A stretch of DNA of 64,000 nucleotides. It comes from Gammaproteobacteria bacterium (GTDB lineage: Bacteria; Pseudomonadota; Gammaproteobacteria; Burkholderiales; Nitrosomonadaceae). The DNA is taken from positions 1 through 64,000 of the forward strand of contig JAUIIB010000006.1 in assembly GCA_030431985.1 (NCBI GenBank), written 5' to 3'. This document shows, in pieces, positions 36,845-46,055 of this stretch. The stretch's first letter is position 1; each line of letters starts with the position of its first letter. The notes beneath the pieces were generated by a model. It saw only the letters and a list, made by a program, of their open reading frames with translations. It ran no database searches and was not told the DNA's origin. The translations under genes and the position numbers were made by a program.

Positions 36845-38023
36845 TCATAATCGCTCAAATACCGCCGCAATACCTTGGCCGCCGCCTATGCACATGGTCA
36901 CCAGCGCATATCGTCCACCGGTTCGATGCAATTCATAAATCGCTTTAATCGATAAAATTACCCCGGTAGCGCCAATGGGGTGCCCTAACGCAATAGCTCC
37001 ACCGTTAGGATTTGTTTTTTCCCGATCAAAATGCAGCTCTTTCGCCACCGCACACGCCTGGACGGCAAACGCTTCATTCGACTCGATGACGTCCATAGCA
37101 TCCATTTTAAGATGCGCGCGCTCAAGCGCCTGTTTTACAGCCGGTACCGGCCCGATACCCATAAAACGCGGGTTCACACCGGCATGTCCATAAGACACCA
37201 GCCGCGCCATCGGCTGCAAATTGCTTTTCTCAGCCCTTTTTCCTTCCATGAGCACAACCGCCGCCGCACTGTCATTGATACCGGATGCATTACCCGCCGT
37301 CACCGTACCATCCGAGCGAAAAACAGCTTTAAGTTTGGCAAGGTCATCAAAATTTATAGCTTCACGCGGATGCTCGTCGATATCGAATACAGTGACGCCA
37401 CGGCGCGATTTAATCTCAATCGGCAAAATCTGGTCTTTAAAATAACCTTGCTGAATCGCATGAACTGCACGCCGGTGACTTTCAACAGCGTAAACGTCCT
37501 GTTCTTCACGGCTAACACTCCATTTCTGAGCAATATGTTCGGCTGTCACACCCATATGAACCCGTTCAAAAGGATCGGTCAATGCACCCACCATCATATC
37601 GATTGCTCCAGCGTCATGCATGCGTTGCCCCCAACGTAATGCAGGCAGGGAATATCCCCCGCGGCTCATGGACTCTACACCCCCGGCAACCGCAACATCT
37701 GTATCATTGAGCAGAATATACTGACTGGCAGATACAATAGCCTGCAGTCCGCTGCCACATAATCGGTTAACCGTAAGTGCTGCAGTATGTTCTGGCAATC
37801 CACCGTTGAGACAGGCAACACGCGCTAAATACATGTCGCACGCTTCAGTGTGAATAACATTCCCGAAGACACCGTGCCCTACTGTTTCGGGATCAATTGC
37901 CGCCCGATTAATCGCTTCGCTGACAATCTGTGCGCCAAGTTCAGTCGGCGCGACATCTTTTAACGCCCCACCATAATCACCAATGGCCGTACGTACGCCA
38001 CTCAATACAAATACTTCACGCAT
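36845..38023 (-). CDS. Acetyl-CoA C-acetyltransferase / thiolase
   Basis: The 392-residue thiolase II has acylation nucleophile C89 (NRLCGSGLQAI), H348 (GGAIALGHPIGATG) and C378 (CIGGGQG). It condenses two acetyl-CoA (or an acyl-CoA and acetyl-CoA) reversibly and would feed polyhydroxybutyrate, ketone or fatty-acid pathways. No phaB/phaC or beta-oxidation partner is adjacent, so direction and chain length cannot be told. It is a stand-alone gene. Confidence 0.95.
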   Translation of the reverse strand: MREVFVLSGVRTAIGDYGGALKDVAPTELGAQIVSEAINRAAIDPETVGHGVFGNVIHTEACDMYLARVACLNGGLPEHTAALTVNRLCGSGLQAIVSASQYILLNDTDVAVAGGVESMSRGGYSLPALRWGQRMHDAGAIDMMVGALTDPFERVHMGVTAEHIAQKWSVSREEQDVYAVESHRRAVHAIQQGYFKDQILPIEIKSRRGVTVFDIDEHPREAINFDDLAKLKAVFRSDGTVTAGNASGINDSAAAVVLMEGKRAEKSNLQPMARLVSYGHAGVNPRFMGIGPVPAVKQALERAHLKMDAMDVIESNEAFAVQACAVAKELHFDREKTNPNGGAIALGHPIGATGVILSIKAIYELHRTGGRYALVTMCIGGGQGIAAVFERL

Positions 38024-38219
38024 GCAATCTCCTCAGGGTATCGTCATCAGTAATGAGCATTCTGCACGAGCAGATTTTGATGAACATTTGTGAGCAGTAC
38101 GTTGAGCATAGTTATGGCCACATTCAAATATTTTGAATAAACAGATGCAAAAATCTGTCGCACTACTCGAATTTATTTTTCAGGCAAACAGAATTGTACA
38201 TAATTCATGACAATCCCCA

Positions 38220-39263
38220 CTAGTCCAACGTATACGGCAGTGTACCGATTTTGAGTTCAGGTCCGCCCGGATTGTGCAAATAAATTTTGCCCGTTGCAAC
38301 ACTGGCTTTTTGAATCACAGCCAACACATCGTAGCCGCCATCTGGCGCAGAAACCGCATTGACGATTGTACCGCAGGATTGGTCTGAAACGTCCGCACAA
38401 AACACATCATCGCCGGCGGCAACTGTATTTTCAGTCATCACATGCGCCAAATACATGCGGCGTTTTAGTTTACCAAGATATTGTGTACGTGCGACGATCT
38501 CCTGCCCCGGATAACATCCTTTTTTAAAACTGACTCCGCCAATCAAATCCAGATTAATCATCTGCGGCAAAAACTCTTCCTGAGTCGCTGTGGTTACCAT
38601 TGGAATACCTGCACAAATTTCCCGCCAATGCCAGCAGTCAGTACCGATGGGACTCGCTTTTTCACTTATTTTCTGCCACCATTCACGCGCACGGATTTCA
38701 TCAGTCAAAATTTCCATCCTGTCCGGCGCATGACAAATAACACTGGCCGTAGTCGAATGCATAGTACACAGCGATGAGTCATTACACGCATCGAGCCCGA
38801 AGCCGGTTACCGTCTCTACGAGCATTTTGGCTTGCGGACCAGCAACACCAATTCGTACCCATGCGTCACTGCAATCATCGACGGCAACTCTCGAGCGCAA
38901 AATGAACATGGACAATCTTTTTTGTATGGACGCGCATAGGTCTGCGGGAAGCCGCAGCAGCCAGTCGTCATTTCTTTGCAGCACGATGAAATTAGCAAGC
39001 ACGCGCCCTTTGGGAGTGCAGTAACTGCCATGCCGCCCCTGTTGCGGCTTAACATCTCTGACATCACAGCTCAACTGATTTTGTAGAAATGTTTGTGCAT
39101 CCTCACCTGCAAAACGTAACAAACCATAATGGGATAGATCAGTCAGGATCGTGCCGGACTGCGCATACTGTAATTCAGCTACGGGATCACCAAAATGAGC
39201 GATCTGATTATTTTCGATTGTCGCATTACGATCTAATAAAAAAGTGTACCAATTCTCCTGCAT
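38220..39263 (-). CDS. ygfZ: YgfZ/GcvT-like folate-binding protein for Fe-S cluster assembly
   Basis: The 347-residue protein is related to the GcvT aminomethyltransferase but has the YgfZ signature KGCYPGQE (K248-E255) with its essential cysteine C250. YgfZ binds tetrahydrofolate and supports maturation or repair of Fe-S enzymes such as MiaB. Length and domain order (folate-binding body, C-terminal barrel) are normal. It is a single gene with a terminator-like hairpin upstream at 39333-39370. Confidence 0.93.
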   Translation of the reverse strand: MQENWYTFLLDRNATIENNQIAHFGDPVAELQYAQSGTILTDLSHYGLLRFAGEDAQTFLQNQLSCDVRDVKPQQGRHGSYCTPKGRVLANFIVLQRNDDWLLRLPADLCASIQKRLSMFILRSRVAVDDCSDAWVRIGVAGPQAKMLVETVTGFGLDACNDSSLCTMHSTTASVICHAPDRMEILTDEIRAREWWQKISEKASPIGTDCWHWREICAGIPMVTTATQEEFLPQMINLDLIGGVSFKKGCYPGQEIVARTQYLGKLKRRMYLAHVMTENTVAAGDDVFCADVSDQSCGTIVNAVSAPDGGYDVLAVIQKASVATGKIYLHNPGGPELKIGTLPYTLD

Positions 39264-39323
39264 TCTGATTATTTTTTATGAGTCAGTCATAACCGGTGAT
39301 TATAAGGCTATCAAGGCTGAAAA

Positions 39324-39370
39324 TAAAAAAATGGCCTGTCACGAAATAATTGAATACTTCGTAACAGGCC
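39324..39370 (-). terminator. Rho-independent terminator-like hairpin
   Basis: GGCCTGTCACGAA (39333-39345) pairs with TTCGTAACAGGCC (39358-39370) with one mismatch. On the minus strand it is followed by ATTTTTTTATTTT, so it can end transcripts from the gene starting at 40689, although about 340 bases beyond its stop. It also insulates ygfZ. Confidence 0.75.
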
Positions 39371-39708
39371 TTTTATCGTTCTAAAAACCGATCAGCACAA
39401 CCAATGAAACGCCTCAAAATCCGTATCGGTTATTTCGTCGATTGCTCGATCGTGCAAAACTTACTAACTTACAGGAGATTGTGATTCACATTTTATTTCA
39501 GAACAACGGACAAAGAAATTGTACCGAGGTACATGAAAGATCAACTCATCTAAAAAATTGAGAAATTACACTGTTCTTAGGATCGCCGAAACTGATAATA
39601 GCGATTAATCAAACCTCACATCGAAACAGAATAAATCGTTGATGTAAAAATTACACAAGAACAATACCATCACGTATTACCACTCCTGATCAGTATGCAA
39701 GCAAAAAT
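39371..39708. other. Intergenic region with a partial AATTGTACC palindrome
   Basis: About 340 bases without a credible gene. It holds AATTGTACC-GA-GGTACATG near 39518-39535, similar in its core to the perfect palindrome at 23809-23828. Confidence 0.35.
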
Positions 39709-40689
39709 TTAGTGCAGTTTTATTGACATAAAAACACCAGCATGATCTGACGCGCCAAGCTGATCCTCATCGACAAGATTGTTAAACACCACTCGGCTCT
39801 GGAGTACAGCACTAATATTTTTGATAAACAAATAATCGATACGCCTGGCTGAGTCACCCTCATCAAGCGAAGACACACCCACTGTACAATGTTCATCGGC
39901 CACTGCAGGATTTGCGCATAAATTCGCTAAAGACCTGTTTACAGCATAGGCGTCGATAAAACCTGCATCAATAATTGTATTGTAAAAACTCCGTTCTTCA
40001 GAAGGATCTATCCGGAAGCGGTCGATATTAAAATCCCCGCCTAAAATAACCGGATCTGCTTGCGGGAAAAGCGTTTCTGCCGAATCGATGAATGCCAATA
40101 GCGTCTGTAATTGCCCATTCATTTCGGCTGCATTACATTTTGCACATAAATGGGTATTGTAAATGTTCAGATTCCCAAACTCAGGAACATTAAGCCGTGT
40201 CATCATGACATTTCTCGGCAATTTAATATCGTGTTTTTTAAATTCCAGTTCAGAAGCTTTGGGCAGGCGCTTAACCATCTTAAAATCAATTTCACATCGG
40301 GATAACACCGCATTAGCCACTTCCAGCAATCCAGGCACACCAGTTTCTGGTGCTGTATGTAACTCATAATTACGCCCACGATCGCGCAGCTTTCCCTGCA
40401 GATCCAGTGCACTGTTCGCAGTACCCGACAAGAGACCGCCGGCCACTTCCTGTAACAACACAACATCTGCCGGCGTATCAGAAACAAGATCCGCAATGGT
40501 ATCCAGCCGTGTATCACGTGCCTCGATTTCGGAGAATAATAGATTGATGGTCAAAACATTCAAATACCCACGTTCAACAATGTCATCACACCGGGCCGGT
40601 TGAGCTGTACTGTCATGAACAGGAGATAAACCTGAGCAACCCGGCAAAATCCAAACACCAAAAAATAGAACCAGGAACAGCGCTTTCAT
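39709..40689 (-). CDS. Lipoprotein of the endonuclease/exonuclease/phosphatase family
   Basis: I start at the ATG at 40689 because GGAGGT lies just upstream; an upstream start at 40710 would put seven residues before the signal peptide. The product has a lipobox (ILPGC) and an EEP fold: NVLTINLLFSE, VVLLQEV (catalytic Glu), NTHLCAKC, ILGGDFNIDRF (Asp/Asn) and the final SDHAGV (Asp-His). It is probably an outer-membrane-anchored phosphodiesterase such as a nuclease or sphingomyelinase-type enzyme. Substrate not known. Confidence 0.87.
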   Translation of the reverse strand: MKALFLVLFFGVWILPGCSGLSPVHDSTAQPARCDDIVERGYLNVLTINLLFSEIEARDTRLDTIADLVSDTPADVVLLQEVAGGLLSGTANSALDLQGKLRDRGRNYELHTAPETGVPGLLEVANAVLSRCEIDFKMVKRLPKASELEFKKHDIKLPRNVMMTRLNVPEFGNLNIYNTHLCAKCNAAEMNGQLQTLLAFIDSAETLFPQADPVILGGDFNIDRFRIDPSEERSFYNTIIDAGFIDAYAVNRSLANLCANPAVADEHCTVGVSSLDEGDSARRIDYLFIKNISAVLQSRVVFNNLVDEDQLGASDHAGVFMSIKLH

Positions 40690-40999
40690 GATTGACCTCC
40701 ATTTCAACAACAGAACGTACGGCAGAACCTTTGCAATCTGTACATAGCATCAATGTAAGTGTATAGGATCAATGCTATTCTGAAAACCGCTCGTGTTTAC
40801 AACACACCCGGAATTCATTTCCTAGAAAACACGTCAATATCAGATAAAAACAATCCGTGAACGTTAAACATCAAGTTTAAGGTAGAATAACTGTGTGGAG
40901 GGTGCGCGTACGGATTCAGCACATATTTTTGAATTCTCGAATTCACCGCCAAACCGTAAGACGTAGTGTTTTTTGAATTTGTTACAAAGGAAAATTTAA
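40690..40999. other. Divergent intergenic region
   Basis: About 310 bases between the EEP lipoprotein and the small lipoprotein. I see no gene or hairpin. The ribosome binding site of the small lipoprotein (AAAGGA) is at its right end. Confidence 0.4.
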
Positions 41000-41197
41000 A
41001 TGAATATAAAAAAAAGCAGCGCCGTGTGCATGATCGGTCTAACGACAATTTTATTCGGTTGCGGCGATAGTCTTCCTGAAGCCAATACCGTCAATTGTAC
41101 TGGCAGAGGTCTGGAAATGTCGCTGTCCGAATTCAGAGGTAACGAGACCAAGCGCCAAGAATTTCTAGACCAATGCGAAGCATTGAAGCAGGAATAA
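41000..41197 (+). CDS. Small lipoprotein
   Basis: The 65-residue product has a lipoprotein signal ending in lipobox LFGC and a short mature part of about 45 residues with two more cysteines (VNCTGRG and LDQCEALKQ). Ribosome binding site AAAGGA is well placed. An entericidin-like or Lpp-like structural role is possible but there is no recognisable family. Confidence 0.7.
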   Translation: MNIKKSSAVCMIGLTTILFGCGDSLPEANTVNCTGRGLEMSLSEFRGNETKRQEFLDQCEALKQE

Positions 41198-41224
41198 TAA
41201 ATACGTTCGCTGTATTCAGCCATC

Positions 41225-41287
41225 TTCCAATATTTGTTTGGTTAAATTACTACTGTTGTCAGAAATATAGCTGAACGAATATTGGAA
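41225..41287. repeat. Long-loop inverted repeat between convergent genes
   Basis: TTCCAATATT (41225-41234) and AATATTGGAA (41278-41287) are perfect 10-base arms 43 bases apart; weaker pairing of CGTTC...CAGC with GCTGAACG flanks them. There is no T-run. It lies between the small lipoprotein and the end of the PqiC-like gene and might serve as a shared 3' structure. Confidence 0.35.
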
Positions 41288-41321
41288 AGTATGCTTACAA
41301 TGTATATCTTCGTGTGAACAA

Positions 41322-41951
41322 TTATTTAGCCTGAACCATGATTTCTTCTAACCTGCCTGAAATTTCCTGACTGAGTTGTGTAATCAGTTTGCTTTGTTTT
41401 TTTACAAAAACAGTAGAAGTATTACTTTCAGCTTTTTCTGTGATAACGCTCTTCTGCGAATACAAATCCCGATCATCGGTTTTTCTTCGTATCGTCCACT
41501 GTACCGACAGCACAACGTTGCCGTTAACATTGGCGTCGAAGCGAGCCACGTCAATCACTACTTGATAGTCTATTGCTTTGCTATTGCGCCATGGTAGTGA
41601 TGTCACATAGGGATTATTTAATAGTATCTGAAGATTATGAATAACTACTTGTGTAAAATTATCTTTCAGAGGTTCTGCCCAGCGCTGCGTTTCATTAATC
41701 ATCACTTCGGAATCCGGGCCCCTAAGCACCATCGCCGATCTATCCAAATACTTCGGAAACTTAACAGGACCCACTCCAATCCGCTGTACTTTATGCATTG
41801 AAGACGCCTGGAGCGTTTTAGCCTCAGTTTCCTCAAGACTGCTCAGAATGTAAAACTGGTGTGGCTGCGTTGTTCCGCACCCTGTCAAAAGAAAGCTGGA
41901 TATACCCGCAACCAGAATGTAGAACATTAATTGAATTCGATTTATTTTCAT
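41322..41951 (-). CDS. PqiC/MlaB-associated auxiliary lipoprotein of an MCE transporter
   Basis: The 209-residue lipoprotein (lipobox LTGC) belongs to the ABC-type transport auxiliary component family (PqiC/YmbA, DUF330-like): FYILSSLEETEAK at the start, VGVGPVKFPKYLDRSAMVLR-like strand, and RWAEPLKDNFTQVVIHNLQ. It is expected on the inner leaflet of the outer membrane, receiving or handing over lipids with the MCE protein. It is the last gene in the minus-strand unit and overlaps the MCE gene by four bases. Confidence 0.88.
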   Translation of the reverse strand: MKINRIQLMFYILVAGISSFLLTGCGTTQPHQFYILSSLEETEAKTLQASSMHKVQRIGVGPVKFPKYLDRSAMVLRGPDSEVMINETQRWAEPLKDNFTQVVIHNLQILLNNPYVTSLPWRNSKAIDYQVVIDVARFDANVNGNVVLSVQWTIRRKTDDRDLYSQKSVITEKAESNTSTVFVKKQSKLITQLSQEISGRLEEIMVQAK

Positions 41952-42874
41952 TGGCTATCCCCTGGTTGTATGCCACGAATCAATGCTTCGGGATGGCGCT
42001 CTAAAGTATCTGAAAGCTCACGTACCGACTTGGCTGCACCCACCAATTCATCCAAAGTAGCATGTAACTTATATATGGTTGGCGATTCCGCATTGCTTAA
42101 TTCGTCAATATTAACGATGACGCCATCAACCTTTGCCAAAGTAAGCTGCAACTCATCAAGAAGCCGATAAACTTTATTTGATACGGGATCAATTTTGGAA
42201 TCAATATTGTTTATCACTTTCGTAGCTGCCAGCATTGTTTGGTCGATTGTCTTCAGAGCTTTTTCTAAATTATCAATAGATTGATTTAGTTTCGGGTTGG
42301 TTACGACATCATAAATTGCCGTTGAAACAGATTCAATGTCTTGAGATATACCGGAGAAATCTATTTCCCTGAGCTTCTTCTCCAGCAATTCCAAGGTAGA
42401 TGGAATAATAGGCACTTCGATTACTTCGCCGTCACCGTAGTATGTATAGGATGAATTTGGATGGTAATCCAATTGCACGAATAGTTGCCCAGTCAGCACA
42501 CTTTGCGTCTGTAATTGTGCACGCATACCAAATGTTTCAACCAGTTTCTTGACATTCTCTTTCTCGGACTCAAACTCTTCACCAATGCTCGTTACATTAT
42601 CCGGATAATATTCTGCAACAACCGGAATGCGGATTTCACCTTTTGTGTAATCATTAATCAGGGATATCGTTTTTACTTTGCCAACCTGGACCCCTCTTAA
42701 TTTAACCGGCGCCCCAACATTCAATCCGTCGACCGAGCCTTCGAAGTACATCACAAAGTCCCGTTTCTCTTTATACAGTTCGCCACCACCTAAAAGTAAT
42801 ACGGCCATAGTGGCCAGAATGCCGCCCCCTAGGACAAACGCTCCGATGATCGCTGGATTTGCTCGTTTGCTCAT
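41948..42874 (-). CDS. MCE-domain protein (MlaD-like)
   Basis: The 308-residue protein has one N-terminal membrane helix (AIIGAFVLGGGILATMAVLLLGG) and a single MCE domain (about 38-130, with VDGLNVGAPVKLRGVQVGKV), followed by a long helical tail (about 160-300) suited to form a periplasmic tube or needle. MCE proteins carry phospholipids between membranes. The helical tail is longer than in E. coli MlaD (183 residues) and closer to the Arabidopsis TGD2/mycobacterial type. It overlaps the ABC ATPase gene by one base. Confidence 0.92.
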   Translation of the reverse strand: MSKRANPAIIGAFVLGGGILATMAVLLLGGGELYKEKRDFVMYFEGSVDGLNVGAPVKLRGVQVGKVKTISLINDYTKGEIRIPVVAEYYPDNVTSIGEEFESEKENVKKLVETFGMRAQLQTQSVLTGQLFVQLDYHPNSSYTYYGDGEVIEVPIIPSTLELLEKKLREIDFSGISQDIESVSTAIYDVVTNPKLNQSIDNLEKALKTIDQTMLAATKVINNIDSKIDPVSNKVYRLLDELQLTLAKVDGVIVNIDELSNAESPTIYKLHATLDELVGAAKSVRELSDTLERHPEALIRGIQPGDSQ

Positions 42875-43659
42875 TAATCACCTCGGTTTAAAAAAGTCTG
42901 CACCTTCGGATTAGACTCATCGTTACGCAAAATATTGGGATCACCAGTTGTCAACATTGTTTTTGTGTCTGCGTCCAGAAAGACAGAATTATTACCAATC
43001 GTAAAAATGCTGGCCAGTTCATGAGTTACAATCACCACGGTCATTCCCAGACTGTTGCTAAGCTCTAAAATCAAATTGTCCAGCCGTCTTGAACTAATCG
43101 GGTCGAGTCCGGCCGACGGTTCATCGAAAAAAACAATATCCGGGTCCAGGGCAATTGCGCGCGCCAGGCTGGCACGTTTCCGCATACCTCCGCTAATTTG
43201 CGATGGATAGAATTCCTCAAACCCCGACAAACCAACCAATGCCAGTTTCAATGAAACTACCTCAGCGATCTGTTCATCTGACAATTCAGTATACTCACCT
43301 AATGGCAATGCAATATTTTCAGCCAGCGTTAATGAACTCCAAAGCGCACCGGCCTGGAACATAACGCCAAAACGCCGCTTTAGCGTTTCCTGCTCGTGCG
43401 GCTGTGCTTTCCAGTAATCCATTCCATCAATAATGACATCACCCGAAGCGGGTGGTTTAAGCCCGATCAAATGTTTCATCAAAGTACTTTTTCCGCAACC
43501 ACTACCACCCATGATAATAAACACATCGCCCCGGTTAATTGTAAAATTCAAATCGCGTTGAATAATAAAATCACCATAAGCCATCGTAAGATCACGTATC
43601 TCAATATGCGTTTCTGCATTCTGTTGGCTGTTTGGGCCGACTTGATCTGTCTGGTCCAT
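42874..43659 (-). CDS. MlaF-like ABC transporter ATPase
   Basis: The 261-residue ATPase has Walker A GGSGCGKST, signature ISGGMRKRASLARA and Walker B DIVFFDEPSAGLD. The GGMRKR signature with basic residues is typical of MlaF-type lipid transporters. It energises the MlaE-type permease encoded directly upstream (one-base gap). Confidence 0.94.
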   Translation of the reverse strand: MDQTDQVGPNSQQNAETHIEIRDLTMAYGDFIIQRDLNFTINRGDVFIIMGGSGCGKSTLMKHLIGLKPPASGDVIIDGMDYWKAQPHEQETLKRRFGVMFQAGALWSSLTLAENIALPLGEYTELSDEQIAEVVSLKLALVGLSGFEEFYPSQISGGMRKRASLARAIALDPDIVFFDEPSAGLDPISSRRLDNLILELSNSLGMTVVIVTHELASIFTIGNNSVFLDADTKTMLTTGDPNILRNDESNPKVQTFLNRGD

Positions 43660-43660
43660 A

Positions 43661-44809
43661 TCAGATTTTCAGATTATGAAAAATAATCGTAAGTAATGAG
43701 GCAAACACTACAATCAACAATATGCCGGTAACCACTGCGGATGTAGTCGTTTTTCCAACCGCCTGGGCGCTTCGGCCGCACTGCATACCACGGAGACATC
43801 CTGCATAAGCCACCAAAATACCATACACCGTTCCTTTAATCAGTCCAACGTAAAAATGATTGAGAGCCAGAGCACGTACAGTTTGATGATAATATTCAAA
43901 AAAACCGATATCAAACACCGTTAAAGCAATTACAGCGCCGGCCAAAATACCGATAATACCGGAATACATTGTCAGTAACGGCATCATCAAAATCAGTGCT
44001 AGTATTCGCGGCAACACGAGAAAATCTATCGGGGATATCCCAAGCGTTTTTAATGCGTCAATTTCCTCATTGACTTGCATCGTACCCAGTTGGGCCGCAA
44101 ATGCAGCACCCGTACGGCCGGCCACAATAATTCCCGTCATCAGCGCGCTGATCTCACGCACCATACCGATACCAACTAAGTCGGCAACAAAAATCTGCGC
44201 ACCGAACTGACTGAGTTGTAGTGCACCCATATAGGCCAGGATCAGCCCCACTAAAAAACTAATGAGTGATACAATTCCCAGCGCTTGGGGTCCCACCTCC
44301 TGGATAATCAAGAAAAAATCAGATTTACGAAACTGGGCTTTTCCAAACACAAAGCGCTTAAGCGATAAAATAGTTTCTCCAAGAAAAAAAACCATTTCTA
44401 CCGCGCCACGTTGCCAGTCAACAACAGCCTGACCAAATCGAGTAATAAAATTTGCTGATTTTTGTTGTCTGCCATCAGCATGACCGGCAGCTTCGGTGGT
44501 TGCTAAATTCAACAAATTTTTTACACCCTTCGGTAATCCGGAATTATCGATATCAATCGACTGCTGCTTTGCATATTTAAACAGCTGCGAGAGAAAAATA
44601 AGTAAACTCGTATCCCAGCTACCCAATGCTTCGCTATTAAAAGTCATTTTGTATACTGAGTCCGTTCGTAACGAAGATTTTATGTCGGCAAATACCGGGT
44701 GGCCCAATCGTAAGCTCCAATCGCCACTCAGTGCCAGATTCAATTCATCCGGATTATTTTGGTCAATATCGACTTTAGCAGCTACTTCTGCCATTGCAGT
44801 GTCTTGCAT
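43661..44809 (-). CDS. MlaE-family ABC permease with N-terminal STAS domain
   Basis: The 382-residue protein begins with an MlaB-like STAS domain (about 20-115, AEALGSWDTSLLIFLSQLF-type) fused to the MlaE permease (about 150-380), with the conserved VGIGMVREISALMTGIIVAGR and GAAFAAQLGTMQVNEEIDAL segments that bind MlaF. The fusion replaces a separate MlaB protein, a known arrangement. It transports phospholipid across the inner membrane together with MlaF and the MCE protein. Confidence 0.93.
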   Translation of the reverse strand: MQDTAMAEVAAKVDIDQNNPDELNLALSGDWSLRLGHPVFADIKSSLRTDSVYKMTFNSEALGSWDTSLLIFLSQLFKYAKQQSIDIDNSGLPKGVKNLLNLATTEAAGHADGRQQKSANFITRFGQAVVDWQRGAVEMVFFLGETILSLKRFVFGKAQFRKSDFFLIIQEVGPQALGIVSLISFLVGLILAYMGALQLSQFGAQIFVADLVGIGMVREISALMTGIIVAGRTGAAFAAQLGTMQVNEEIDALKTLGISPIDFLVLPRILALILMMPLLTMYSGIIGILAGAVIALTVFDIGFFEYYHQTVRALALNHFYVGLIKGTVYGILVAYAGCLRGMQCGRSAQAVGKTTTSAVVTGILLIVVFASLLTIIFHNLKI

Positions 44810-44815
44810 AAATAT

Positions 44816-45193
44816 TCAAAAACGGATCTCAAATTGGGGCTCTAACTCCAAGCGGTGCGTAGAAAATCTGTCATGCAACATGTCTGAAGGTTGCCTTCTC
44901 CGTTCCCCTTGAGTACCAATATTTAATTCAATATTTTTCCAACGTGATTTATTCTCCGGCTTGTCGCCTGAATGGTGCCATTTCCGCGTTGTTTCATCAG
45001 TGTTCTCACGTTTCCTGTTGCTACGCTCGAATTTTTTATCAGTCAATCCCTGCGTATAAAATTCATCAGGAAAATCGAGTTTCAGCCTTGATTCCGCCAT
45101 AACGGTTGACGCCAAAAACAGGAACAATACGACGAAAAGCCATTGCTCAGATGGCGAAAAATTGTCTAGGTCAGAAAAAACCATCGTCATCAC
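44816..45193 (-). CDS. Hypothetical protein with one hydrophobic segment and a charged tail
   Basis: The 125-residue product has a hydrophobic stretch (WLFVVLFLFLASTVMAES, about 18-35) that could be a late signal peptide, followed by a very charged mature part rich in Arg, Lys, Glu and Asp. Its start overlaps the binding-protein gene by four bases and it ends six bases before the permease gene, so it is embedded in the unit. No family recognised. The ending LELEPQFEIRF has alternating hydrophobics like a terminal outer-membrane beta-strand. Confidence 0.65.
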   Translation of the reverse strand: MMTMVFSDLDNFSPSEQWLFVVLFLFLASTVMAESRLKLDFPDEFYTQGLTDKKFERSNRKRENTDETTRKWHHSGDKPENKSRWKNIELNIGTQGERRRQPSDMLHDRFSTHRLELEPQFEIRF

Positions 45194-46035
45194 TTATGCT
45201 TCCAATCAAGCGACTCAAACCAGAATTTGCGCCTGGATGATATCCAGCTGTCAGCGTCCCGGGCCGTAATCCAGGCATTTAAATAGTTCAGCAACTCCTG
45301 TTCGTTTTTATTGATCGCCATACCTGCTTTATAACCCACCAAGGGCTCATTGAGCGGGTTATCAATTTTTTCGGGATACTCCAGCGCCAAGTAGCGCGGT
45401 ATCGGTGCAGAATCAATCCATACGTGAAGTTCACCATCCAGCATAGACTTTCTGACTTCATCGTGGGTATTGAATGATTTGATAGTCGCCCGACCGAACA
45501 GTTTCTTAGCAAGTTTTTCAGGAACGGTCTTTGACACGACACCAATTAATACTTTCGGATCATTTAATTCCTCAAGCGATTCAATATGTTTTGTTTTCAA
45601 TAATGACGCAGCCAAATCAATACCTGAACTGGCGTATGGATTGGAAAAATTAACCCTCAAGGCCCGCTCGGGCGTAATCGCCATACCGCTGATAATGACA
45701 TCAATTTTTTTCGATTCTAGGGAGTTAATCAACTCCGGCCATTCGATGACAATGAATTTAGGTTCCACACCAAGATCGCTGGCAAGTTGCCTGGCCATCT
45801 GTATTTCAAAGCCATTCAGATCGCCGTTATCGTCTTTAAAAGCCCAAGGTTCATACAGTGAAACGCCGACACGCAACACACCGGATTTGACGATATCGTT
45901 AAACGCATCCGCATACAACGATTTAGACGCAAAAGAAGAAAATATTAACAGGCATAATATCGAGAAAAAACGATATATCGAGCATTGCCAAATTTGTAAA
46001 CCCGTTATTGCAGTATTTTTTTCAATTGAGAGCAT
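45190..46035 (-). CDS. Periplasmic amino-acid-type solute-binding protein (SBP_bac_3)
   Basis: The 281-residue protein has a signal peptide (cleavage near SLYADAF) and the family-3 binding-protein fold: GVLRVGVSLYEPWAFKDDNG, LNGFEIQMARQLASDLG, KIDVIISGMAITPERALRVNFS, and DGELHVWIDSAPI. Such proteins bind amino acids or related small acids. There is no amino-acid ABC permease or ATPase nearby; the adjacent upstream gene is a K+ channel (20-base gap), so it may gate or modulate that channel or act as a receptor. Confidence 0.88.
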   Translation of the reverse strand: MLSIEKNTAITGLQIWQCSIYRFFSILCLLIFSSFASKSLYADAFNDIVKSGVLRVGVSLYEPWAFKDDNGDLNGFEIQMARQLASDLGVEPKFIVIEWPELINSLESKKIDVIISGMAITPERALRVNFSNPYASSGIDLAASLLKTKHIESLEELNDPKVLIGVVSKTVPEKLAKKLFGRATIKSFNTHDEVRKSMLDGELHVWIDSAPIPRYLALEYPEKIDNPLNEPLVGYKAGMAINKNEQELLNYLNAWITARDADSWISSRRKFWFESLDWKHK

Positions 46036-46055
46036 AACCTAATTTTTATAAAAAT

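Noticed and set aside
36441-36938. 165-residue plus-strand open frame
   Set aside because: It overlaps the 3' ends of the zinc-ribbon gene and the antisense of the thiolase gene, has no ribosome binding site and shows no family features; the minus-strand traces explain the stretch better.
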